A DNA stretch of 9,605 nt from Nitrospinota bacterium (GTDB taxonomy: Bacteria; Nitrospinota; Nitrospinia; JACRGO01), in assembly GCA_016212295.1 (NCBI GenBank), contig JACRGO010000002.1:1-9605 (forward strand), written 5' to 3'. Of the stretch, positions 1 to 6,196 are shown piece by piece; position 1 is the stretch's first letter, and the number at the start of each line of letters is the position of its first letter. The notes beneath the pieces are model-generated. The model had not been told where the DNA came from. It saw only the letters and a program-made list of their open reading frames with translations, and did no database searches. The translations under genes were made by a program, and so were the position numbers.

Positions 1-179
1 CCTTACATAACAAAATTTAATTTTAAAACGGTTGAGCTTCAATATTAACGGGAAACCTAACGTATTTTAGAGCTTAACCCCAAAAAACGCCTCATAAAAA
101 TTCCTTAACTTAATGGCAGTGAGGGAGGACCCTGGGAGCGAGGGCCAGAGAAAACTATGTTTGCACTATTATGAGACTG

Positions 180-1412
180 TTAATAATTCTTGCCCATTGC
201 TACTGCTAACCGCTTACCGCCGGTCCCGGGGATGAAGCCCAGATTTTTCAAGCTCAGCACGAAGGGGAGTGACATAAGGAAATAAATCGCCATAATGACC
301 TCACTGTCGTAAAAATTGCCTTCAAACATACCGGTCGCCAGAAAGGCCGCGACGCAAGAGATGCTGCCTATGACCACGGAGCGAAAGAAGGGGTCTGAAT
401 CCCCGATGCTCTTATAAATCAAACCGCATCTGAAAAAAAACGTGGCCCAGATAAAGATCCATGTGGTGATTCCCAGTATCCCCGCGTCGGTGATGATTTG
501 GAAGAAGTTGCTGTGCAGTCCCCCGACCTTCTTTTGCTTTGCCTTCACCCTGTAATTCTCGAACACTTCCGAAAGCGTGTAATATCCCGTTCCGGTCAGG
601 GGATAATCCTTGAACACCTTGATGCCCATTTTCCACATATCTATCCTGGAAATTCTGGTGGGGTCCGTGGGATCAAAAATACTCTTGAACCTATGACCCA
701 CCTGGCCTGGAAATGCCATAACGGCCACTGCCAGCAACACCGGGACTATCATGAACAGCCTCTTGTTTTTCAGGAAAATCAATATGGACAGCCCCAGGAG
801 GAAGCCTACCCAGGTGCTCCTTGTCAGAGAGAGGGCAAGGCCGGTGAGGTTGACTATAAGGACCGGGACCAGCCACCAATTTTTTTTCAGGTTGAATTCA
901 AAGAAAAGGAAGGAAAGGACCATCAGGGCGTTCACCATCATCAAGGCGCCGAAAGTCACGTAAACGCTCATGGTGCCCTCTGCCCGCGTGGACAGACTAA
1001 GGCCGTATTCAAAACTTTGGAAGCACGCGTACAGGCCCGTCAAACCGGCGGCAATGAAAATGACATATAAGAGCCTTCTTATCTGGTCCGGGCCCTTTAA
1101 ATTATTTAAAAACATGAAAAAAATAAAAATCTGAACCAGCTTTTTCAGAAAGTGCAGGCTTTTGGATGGATTGATGGAAAACAAAATGGAAAGGATGGAG
1201 GCAAGGGTAAAAAGGGAGAAGGCGATCCCCATGGGAAATTGGATATCCTCCCAGGAGTTTTTAAGAAAAACCACGTAAAACCAGGCCAAGGCCCCCATTG
1301 TAAAGGCTATTTGCGTAAAGCTGATGGAAACCAAGCAACTTAGGGCAAACAGAAAAAAGCTGAAGGCTATAATTTTTTCGCCGAAGGCGATCCTGGTTCT
1401 TATATTATTCAT
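180..1412 (-). CDS. O-antigen ligase/polymerase family membrane protein (Wzy_C type)
   Basis: A 410-residue, very hydrophobic protein with about 11-12 predicted membrane segments (roughly residues 12-50, 60-103, 112-130, 148-172, 180-234, 305-328, 345-388). A large loop at about 236-304 sits between segments, as in the WaaL/Wzy superfamily, whose members transfer or polymerise lipid-linked glycans on the periplasmic face of the inner membrane. Family-type marks are an Arg in LTRSTWVG (R198) at a membrane boundary and a His at the end of the loop in GLHSNFFQ (H300), followed by DAGILG, typical of the Wzy_C signature. Ligases and polymerases cannot be told apart by sequence alone, and no glycosyltransferases are present to decide. 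The ATG start gives a proper N-terminal hydrophobic segment, but no strong Shine-Dalgarno precedes it. It lies 158 bases after the TIM-barrel gene, across a repeat island, so co-transcription is uncertain. Confidence 0.85.
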   Translation of the reverse strand: MNNIRTRIAFGEKIIAFSFFLFALSCLVSISFTQIAFTMGALAWFYVVFLKNSWEDIQFPMGIAFSLFTLASILSILFSINPSKSLHFLKKLVQIFIFFMFLNNLKGPDQIRRLLYVIFIAAGLTGLYACFQSFEYGLSLSTRAEGTMSVYVTFGALMMVNALMVLSFLFFEFNLKKNWWLVPVLIVNLTGLALSLTRSTWVGFLLGLSILIFLKNKRLFMIVPVLLAVAVMAFPGQVGHRFKSIFDPTDPTRISRIDMWKMGIKVFKDYPLTGTGYYTLSEVFENYRVKAKQKKVGGLHSNFFQIITDAGILGITTWIFIWATFFFRCGLIYKSIGDSDPFFRSVVIGSISCVAAFLATGMFEGNFYDSEVIMAIYFLMSLPFVLSLKNLGFIPGTGGKRLAVAMGKNY

Positions 1413-1451
1413 GCCTGAATTTTTCGTTAAAGAGGAAATGGAACGCGGATA

Positions 1452-1468
1452 AACGCCCTTCGGGCGGA
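1452..1468. repeat. 17-base GC hairpin, copy 1
   Basis: The sequence AACGCCCTTCGGGCGGA contains a 5-bp stem, CGCCC/GGGCG, around a TTC loop. An identical 17-base copy lies at 5580-5596. Both copies are intergenic and sit immediately beside a block of 7-base tandem repeats, so hairpin and heptamers look like one composite intergenic element. There is no T-run after the stem on either strand, so it does not look like an intrinsic terminator. Confidence 0.75.
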
Positions 1469-1535
1469 GTCATTAGTCACTGGTCATTAGGGCGTCTTCC
1501 TGCTTATATCAATGACAAATGACTATTGACTAATG
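1469..1535. repeat. 7-base tandem repeat island, two blocks in opposite orientation
   Basis: On the plus strand three heptamers run 1469-1489: GTCATTA, GTCACTG, GTCATTA. On the minus strand a second block covers 1510-1535 and reads CATTA, then GTCAATA, GTCATTT, GTCATTG. The blocks are therefore inverted relative to each other and could fold as an imperfect hairpin about a 20-base centre. The phase of seven is kept while the bases drift. Short heptameric tandem repeats (STRR) are known from filamentous cyanobacteria; this is a structural analogy only. No coding function is evident. Confidence 0.7.
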
Positions 1536-1570
1536 CCATTTTTATTTGTGTATTTTGTCGAAAATTTAAG

Positions 1571-2386
1571 TCAAAGGCCGTCCCAAAGCCCTGAAAACCG
1601 GTCTCGCGCCTGATTGAGAAGGGAAGGGGGCTGGGGCCACTGTTCCATAATCACGCAACCTGAAAATCCCCGTTTCTTCAAGCGGGAAACGGCCCCGCGC
1701 ATTCCGGCGTCGTCCCTTCCCGCTGGTCCAGTGAAGGCGGGCAGATGCGCGTCATAGTCGCCGTGGTTTTCATGTAAATGTAAATGTATTACCGGGACCA
1801 TCCTTTCCAAGCGGTCCATGAATCCAAGATAATCATTCTGGGTGGATGCATGGAGATTTGCGTGCCCCAGGTCGAGGCACATCCCAACATGGGAAAGGGA
1901 CGGGCCGCCTTGCTTTTGGAGCAGCGTGAACAGGGCATTGAAATCTTCCGGACTGGTAAGGGGGGTGTTTTCAATTGTAAGCAGTATTCCCTCCTTCACG
2001 GCGCGCCTCAGCACGGGACCTATGGCGTCCGCAAAGGCCGGTATCCCCTCTTCGGCATAAAGATGGATATTAAGAAGCCTGGCGCCTATGTCCTTAGCCA
2101 ATTCCAGGCCCACGAAAATCAATTCCCTGGTCCCGGATTTCAAGGGATTGGCCAACAAAGGGGCGTGGACTGAGAGGGTTACATCGTGGGCCTCCGCGGT
2201 TTCTTTTATGTAACGGCGAAAATCCTGCCCGATATCACCGGCTTCCCAGCCGGCGCCGGATTCTTTTTTGTCCGGGAACCATTCGAAGGCGCCGAAATGA
2301 TTTTCAATGGCATACTGAAAGGGGAGAGCGGGCTCCATGGCGGAGAAGGCGGTTTGATTGCCCACCCGGATTTGTTTTTTTTTCAT
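1571..2386 (-). CDS. Sugar phosphate isomerase/epimerase-like TIM-barrel protein (AP endonuclease 2 fold)
   Basis: A 271-residue protein with the xylose isomerase-like/endonuclease IV-like TIM-barrel pattern. Metal-ligand type positions recur at strand ends: SVHAP (H74), NIHL (H108), TIENTP (E139), DLGHAN (D172, H175), the His-rich HLHLHENHGDYDAH stretch (201-214) and IMEQW (E248). This is the usual layout of divalent-metal isomerases/epimerases that act on sugars, sugar phosphates or cyclitols. The substrate cannot be read from the sequence. The ATG start is followed by three AAA codons and lies 12 bases after the cheD-receiver stop; the leader is AT-rich with no clear Shine-Dalgarno. The tight spacing puts it in the che transcript, which is unusual company. 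It could instead belong functionally with the downstream O-antigen ligase gene in carbohydrate metabolism. An actual DNA-repair endonuclease IV is less likely because the full set of nine family ligands is not apparent. Confidence 0.8.
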   Translation of the reverse strand: MKKKQIRVGNQTAFSAMEPALPFQYAIENHFGAFEWFPDKKESGAGWEAGDIGQDFRRYIKETAEAHDVTLSVHAPLLANPLKSGTRELIFVGLELAKDIGARLLNIHLYAEEGIPAFADAIGPVLRRAVKEGILLTIENTPLTSPEDFNALFTLLQKQGGPSLSHVGMCLDLGHANLHASTQNDYLGFMDRLERMVPVIHLHLHENHGDYDAHLPAFTGPAGRDDAGMRGAVSRLKKRGFSGCVIMEQWPQPPSLLNQARDRFSGLWDGL

Positions 2387-2398
2387 GGTTTTATATTA

Positions 2399-3340
2399 TT
2401 AAGCGTCCCCGACCTCCGAGGCGGTCTTCTTTTTAACCAAAATCTTGGCTGCGGCCTTTATCTTGTCAGTTAGTATGCCCTGCAGTTTGCCGGGGTCGGA
2501 ATAGAGGGCCAGCTCTTCCTTGTCGATAACGTCCACGGCGCCGATCTCCCCGGCCCGGGTCCTGACCGCGCTCCCCTTTTGCGCTATGGAGCTTATGATG
2601 ATCACCGGGAGTGGGTAATGCAGCATCAACTTCTTCAGGAATTTTATTCCATCCATCTTGGGCATGATGATGTCGAGGGTCACCACGTCCGGCTCCAACT
2701 CCAATATTTTTTCCCTGGCCTCAAAGGCGTCCGAGGCCGTCCCCACCACCTCAATGTCCGGGTGGCCGTCCAGCGCGGTTTTAATGATCTGCTGAATCAG
2801 GCTGGAATCGTCCACTACCAGCACCTTTATTTTATATTTGGAAAAATATTTCTCTTTTTCCGAAAAATGGTGCGTTTGCTCGGATTTCTGAATGGCGCGC
2901 ACCTGTATATCATTGGTCCATGTCTTGTAATGCAGTTTCCTGCCGCTTGTCCCTCCGGTTTCCTCCCGGATGATGGGGATTTTAAATTCCTCAAGGACCC
3001 TTTTAGCGATCTCGATGTTCTTTTCGCCTATATTGGAAGAGCTGGTCAGGGATTCCGTCACAGCCGCGCCGCCGAAGACCATGGATTGCAGGTTCCTCAT
3101 GGAAGGATCGTTCCTGCTCATTATGTTGACCATTGTCCTTATGGAAAAATCGCCGTATTTCGCGTCGCCCTTGGTCCCCGCCGGCTGCGTAGGCAGCATA
3201 TAGTGGTTCATCCCGCCGAAGCCCTGCTTGCGGTCGAACAGGCATACAGCGACGCATGAGCCCAGCAGCGTGGCGATCAGGTAAGGTTCCTTGCTGACAT
3301 GAAATTCTCCGGGAAGTAAAAATATTCTTTTCTCTTCCAT
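2399..3340 (-). CDS. cheD: CheD receptor deamidase fused to a CheB-type receiver domain, no methylesterase domain
   Basis: A 313-residue two-domain protein. Residues 1-155 are CheD, which deamidates glutamines in chemoreceptors. ATLLGSCV supplies T24 and the nucleophile C29, GGMNHYMLP supplies H46, and a GG-TSGRK segment at 129-135 follows. A charged linker leads to a receiver at 170-280 with acidic pair D177/D178, phosphoacceptor D223 in LDIIMPKMDG, ISS at 249-251 and K274. The receiver resembles the N-terminal half of CheB (PVIIISS, then GAVDVIDKE), but only about 35 residues follow it, so the CheB methylesterase domain is missing. I infer that phosphorylation by the neighbouring CheA controls the deamidase, or that the receiver is a phosphate sink. 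Start: ATG with AAGGAG six bases upstream, overlapping the cheA stop codon, so translational coupling is likely. Confidence 0.9.
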   Translation of the reverse strand: MEEKRIFLLPGEFHVSKEPYLIATLLGSCVAVCLFDRKQGFGGMNHYMLPTQPAGTKGDAKYGDFSIRTMVNIMSRNDPSMRNLQSMVFGGAAVTESLTSSSNIGEKNIEIAKRVLEEFKIPIIREETGGTSGRKLHYKTWTNDIQVRAIQKSEQTHHFSEKEKYFSKYKIKVLVVDDSSLIQQIIKTALDGHPDIEVVGTASDAFEAREKILELEPDVVTLDIIMPKMDGIKFLKKLMLHYPLPVIIISSIAQKGSAVRTRAGEIGAVDVIDKEELALYSDPGKLQGILTDKIKAAAKILVKKKTASEVGDA

Positions 3341-3346
3341 TTAATG

Positions 3347-3353
3347 CTCCTTA
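3347..3353 (-). promoter_or_regulatory. Ribosome binding site of cheD-receiver, overlapping the cheA stop codon
   Basis: On the minus strand TAAGGAG joins the cheA TAA stop to an AAGGAG Shine-Dalgarno lying six bases before the ATG at 3340. This fixes the start and points to coupled translation of kinase and deamidase-receiver. Confidence 0.75.
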
Positions 3354-5534
3354 TTTATATTTGTTTCCAAACAGGTTGGACAAAAGCCCTTCCACGCTTA
3401 ACACCAACCCGACTCTCCCGTCGCCCATGATGGCCCCGCCCATGATATTTCTGGACTTGGAAAGCCCGTCCAGGCTTTTCAGCACCACCTGCTGCTGCTC
3501 CAGGAGTTCGTCCACCCATATCCCGGCCTCCTGGTCCTTGTTTTTTATCAGTATGCAAACCCTGTCCTTCATGCTTTCCCTGGGCCTCGAGGCATGGAAC
3601 AGCTCATCCAGCCGGATAATCGGAAAAAGTTTTCCACGCACGTTCACCGCCTCCCCGGTCCTCTTCACCGTAATGATCTGGTCCGGGGTCGGCTTGAAGG
3701 ATTCCAGGATGTTTATCATGGGAATTATATAGGAATTGTCCGCCACCTTTATGATCAGGCCGTTGATAACGCCGAGGGTCACGGTCAGAGGGGTCTGGAG
3801 GCGGACTATCGTTCCCTTCCCCTTTTCGGTGGTGATGTGGACGCTTCCGCCTTGTTTTTTTATCCCCGAAAGGACCACGTCCATCCCGACTCCGCGCCCG
3901 GACACCTCGCTCACCTTTTCCGACGTTGACAATCCAGGGAGAAATATCAGGTTTATGATTTCCTGCTCGGACATGGCGGCAAGCTCATCCCGGCCGCACA
4001 TTCCCTTGGCCTCCGCCACGCGCTTGATCTTTTCCAAATCAATCCCCTTGCCATCGTCCTTTATATTGACATGGAGATATTTATCATCGTTATACGATTC
4101 GATCAGTATTTCTCCCCTGGGCGGCTTGCCGGCCTTCTTCCTCTCCTCCGGGGACTCTATGCCGTGGTCAACGGTGTTTCGTACTATATGCATAAGGATG
4201 GCGTCAAGATCGTTCAGCAAACTCTTGTCCAGGTAGCTGTCCTCACCCGTGATGGTCAGGGTGACTTCCTTGCCCATTGACCTGGCCAAGTCCCTGACCA
4301 GCCGTGGGGTGTTGTTAAGTATCTGCCGGATTTCCACCCGTCTGAGCTGCATCAATGAGTCCTGGAGGGTGAATATCTGCTCCCCGAAGACCATGTTGGC
4401 GGATTTATATTCCTTCTTCAGGGCCGGGTCGATCTCCATCATGGCGTCCATTTTTTTCTGTATATAATTGAAGACCTCCCCTATGGTTATCAATTCCCCC
4501 ACGCCGTCGAGGAACATATCAATTTTTTCCTCGTTGACCCTGATGGTCTTGGCCATGGCCATTGACGCCTTGGGTTTTTCCTTTTCCTTCTTTTCTTCCC
4601 GCTTAGCGGCGGACTCTTCAGGGGCGGCCTCCTTTTCCGGCTCAACCGCTTCCAGAAGCTCCTTGATATCGTTGATAACGGAGAAAAAATACTCCATCAT
4701 CAATTCATCCATTTCCAGGTCCTGCATCTCAAAAACGGTTATGCTCTCCTCGATTTCCGTGATGATTTTTTCGATGTCCCTGTCATTGGCCTTTTTAAGC
4801 ATTTCCAGCAGGACCTTGAACTTTCCAAAAAAACCGGCGACCTCCTCCGCTTGGACGGGCTCCTCCTGCTTTTTGCACTTTCTTATATAATTATGGCACG
4901 GGACGAAAAATTCCGTTACCTCCAGCGCTTTAAAATACCACCGGGTCTTTTTTTCCTTTTCCTCCTTTTCCCTCTCCGCGACGTCGGTCTTTTCAAAACA
5001 CATTCCCAACTCTTCCAGTTGCTGCACGAATTCATGAAGTTGTGAATCCGACTGCAAGATTGCCTTTACCTTATGAAAAGCCTCGCATGTGCGTTGCGCG
5101 CAGAAATCCACGCTGAGAATGCCGGTATTTAATCGCTTGAAACATTGGTCCAGTTTCTCCAGGAAATCCGTGTCGGTTTTTCTCTCCTTGCGGTCCTTGG
5201 ATTCAGGGGACTTCAGGAAACCGTTGAAGATGCCCTTCAGGTGGTCCATGCCCTCGAAAAGGACATCAATGATTTCCTTGGAAACCACCTTTGTGTTGTT
5301 TTTCACCCAGTCCAGAATGTCCTCAAGCTTATGGGCGGTGTTCTTAAGGCTTTTAAACTGGAAGAGGCCGGCGGAACCCTTGATGGTGTGCATCCTGCGG
5401 AAAATGGACTCTATAAGCTGCATGTCCCCGGGGCCGTGCTCCAGGTTGACAAGATCATTGTCCATGGAGGCAAGGGCGTCCTTGGTTTCCGAAATAAAAA
5501 TATCTAAAAACTCGGAAAAATCTTCTTCTTTCAT
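3351..5534 (-). CDS. cheA: Chemotaxis-type histidine kinase CheA
   Basis: A 727-residue CheA. Order: Hpt/P1 domain (about 1-105, phosphorylated His H49 in RRMHTIKGSAGLF); a long helical, charged linker (about 110-325); P3 dimerisation segment (about 328-405, starting TIRVNEEKID); HATPase (about 410-582) with N box HIVRNTVDHGIE (449-460), DDGKGI (493-498) and GRGVGMDVV (547-553); and a CheW-like P5 domain (about 583-725). It would autophosphorylate in a receptor-CheW array and donate phosphate to receivers. A recognisable ferredoxin-like P2 domain is not seen. The linker instead holds several Cys/His (C131, C145, C150, H154, C179, C213, H214, C220) and two Glu/Lys-rich runs near 186-197 and 298-322. 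The ATG start opens directly into the Hpt helix; the leader is AT-rich without a clear Shine-Dalgarno. cheD-receiver follows after 10 bases. Targets are probably that receiver and the CheY-like protein upstream. Confidence 0.95.
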   Translation of the reverse strand: MKEEDFSEFLDIFISETKDALASMDNDLVNLEHGPGDMQLIESIFRRMHTIKGSAGLFQFKSLKNTAHKLEDILDWVKNNTKVVSKEIIDVLFEGMDHLKGIFNGFLKSPESKDRKERKTDTDFLEKLDQCFKRLNTGILSVDFCAQRTCEAFHKVKAILQSDSQLHEFVQQLEELGMCFEKTDVAEREKEEKEKKTRWYFKALEVTEFFVPCHNYIRKCKKQEEPVQAEEVAGFFGKFKVLLEMLKKANDRDIEKIITEIEESITVFEMQDLEMDELMMEYFFSVINDIKELLEAVEPEKEAAPEESAAKREEKKEKEKPKASMAMAKTIRVNEEKIDMFLDGVGELITIGEVFNYIQKKMDAMMEIDPALKKEYKSANMVFGEQIFTLQDSLMQLRRVEIRQILNNTPRLVRDLARSMGKEVTLTITGEDSYLDKSLLNDLDAILMHIVRNTVDHGIESPEERKKAGKPPRGEILIESYNDDKYLHVNIKDDGKGIDLEKIKRVAEAKGMCGRDELAAMSEQEIINLIFLPGLSTSEKVSEVSGRGVGMDVVLSGIKKQGGSVHITTEKGKGTIVRLQTPLTVTLGVINGLIIKVADNSYIIPMINILESFKPTPDQIITVKRTGEAVNVRGKLFPIIRLDELFHASRPRESMKDRVCILIKNKDQEAGIWVDELLEQQQVVLKSLDGLSKSRNIMGGAIMGDGRVGLVLSVEGLLSNLFGNKYK

Positions 5535-5570
5535 TATATTTTTTATTTAGAAAAACGAGAGGCCGGGAAC

Positions 5571-5598
5571 GGCGGACTTAACGCCCTTCGGGCGGACT
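5571..5598. repeat. 17-base GC hairpin, copy 2, with flanking direct repeat
   Basis: Bases 5580-5596 are identical to 1452-1468 (stem CGCCC/GGGCG). Here the hairpin sits across a direct repeat, GGCGGACTT, at 5571-5579 and 5590-5598. It lies in the leader of cheA, about 45 bases before its ATG on the minus strand, and could affect the mRNA 5' end; that is inference. Confidence 0.7.
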
Positions 5599-5608
5599 TT
5601 AAAGAATT

Positions 5609-5690
5609 AACATCGAACGTCGAAAAAGGAAGAAAGAATTTAACATACTTCGATGTTGGACGTTCGGTGTTCAATGTTCGATGTTCAAGT
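5609..5690. repeat. 7-base tandem repeat island between the receiver gene and cheA
   Basis: Six consecutive heptamers fill 5649-5690: TTCGATG, TTGGACG, TTCGGTG, TTCAATG, TTCGATG, TTCAAGT. A shorter block at 5609-5624 carries two heptamers in opposite orientation (TTCGACG, TTCGATG on the minus strand). Phase seven with drifting bases and inverted blocks is the same architecture as at 1469-1535, though the heptamer differs. Translated, the array spells a low-complexity LDVRCSMFDV-like peptide, which should not be taken as a gene. Confidence 0.75.
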
Positions 5691-5765
5691 TTTTCCCTCT
5701 TCTATATTTAGTATCTCGTTGATTCATAAACGTAAAAAATGGAAATCCCCATGCCGTGTTCCTAA

Positions 5766-6161
5766 TCAATCCTGGGAATCCGACGTGTCCGGCTTTTGCT
5801 TTATGACCTTGTTGACGGCGCTTAAAACGGCATTTTCATCGAAAGGCTTCATGATGTATCTTTTCGCGCCGGTTTTAAGGCATTGCATCACTATCTTCGC
5901 GTCCGAGACCGACGAGACCATGACTATATTGGCCTCGGGATATTTTTCGAGCACCTCCTTGAGGACCTGTGTGCCTCTTTTGAGCGGCATCTCTATGTCA
6001 AGGGTCATCAAATGGGGCTTGTGCTTATCGAAAAGCTCCACGGCCTCTTCGCCGTTTTTCGCCTCGGCTATGACCTCGATATTGTTTTCGCTCAATATCT
6101 TTTTAAGGAGCGCACGCATCAATGGCGAGTCGTCCGCGATAACTACCTTGGTTTCTTCCAT
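5766..6161 (-). CDS. Stand-alone CheY-like response regulator receiver
   Basis: A 131-residue single receiver domain with no output domain. It has acidic pair D10/D11 in IADDSPLM, phosphoacceptor D55 in LDIEMP, the conserved Ser/Thr position in MVSSVS (S83/S84) and K105 in IMKPF, so all phosphorylation residues are intact. The common MPxMDG motif after the phosphoacceptor reads MPLKRG. I chose the ATG at 6161 because GAGG lies eight bases upstream and it begins exactly at the first receiver strand. An in-frame ATG further upstream, at 6254, would add 31 residues translated from the repeat element and is unlikely. The gene lies between pilB and cheA, with repeat-filled gaps on both sides, so it may have its own promoter. 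It is probably phosphorylated by the neighbouring CheA; whether it acts on a flagellar motor, a pilus motor or another target is not visible. Confidence 0.9.
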   Translation of the reverse strand: MEETKVVIADDSPLMRALLKKILSENNIEVIAEAKNGEEAVELFDKHKPHLMTLDIEMPLKRGTQVLKEVLEKYPEANIVMVSSVSDAKIVMQCLKTGAKRYIMKPFDENAVLSAVNKVIKQKPDTSDSQD

Positions 6162-6166
6162 CTTTC

Positions 6167-6173
6167 TTTCCTC
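6167..6173 (-). promoter_or_regulatory. Ribosome binding site of the receiver gene
   Basis: GAGGAAA on the minus strand, with GAGG eight bases before the ATG at 6161. It decides this start over the longer in-frame alternative at 6254. Confidence 0.65.
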
Positions 6174-6196
6174 AAAGAGGGGTGTGGACCCGTTTA

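Noticed and set aside
1452-1535. CRISPR-like array
   Set aside because: The units are contiguous 7-mers without spacers, and there are no long identical repeats or cas genes.
1571-2386. Endonuclease IV (nfo) identity for the TIM-barrel protein
   Set aside because: The fold is shared, but the full set of endonuclease IV metal ligands and its usual motifs are not apparent; an isomerase/epimerase-like call is safer.
2579-3259. Plus-strand frame opposite cheD-receiver
   Set aside because: Antisense shadow of a clear two-domain coding region, with no recognisable motifs of its own.
5739-5752. Possible intrinsic terminator after the receiver gene (ATGG/CCAT stem then T-run on the minus strand)
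   Set aside because: The stem is only four base pairs with weak GC content; it may be chance, so it is not called.
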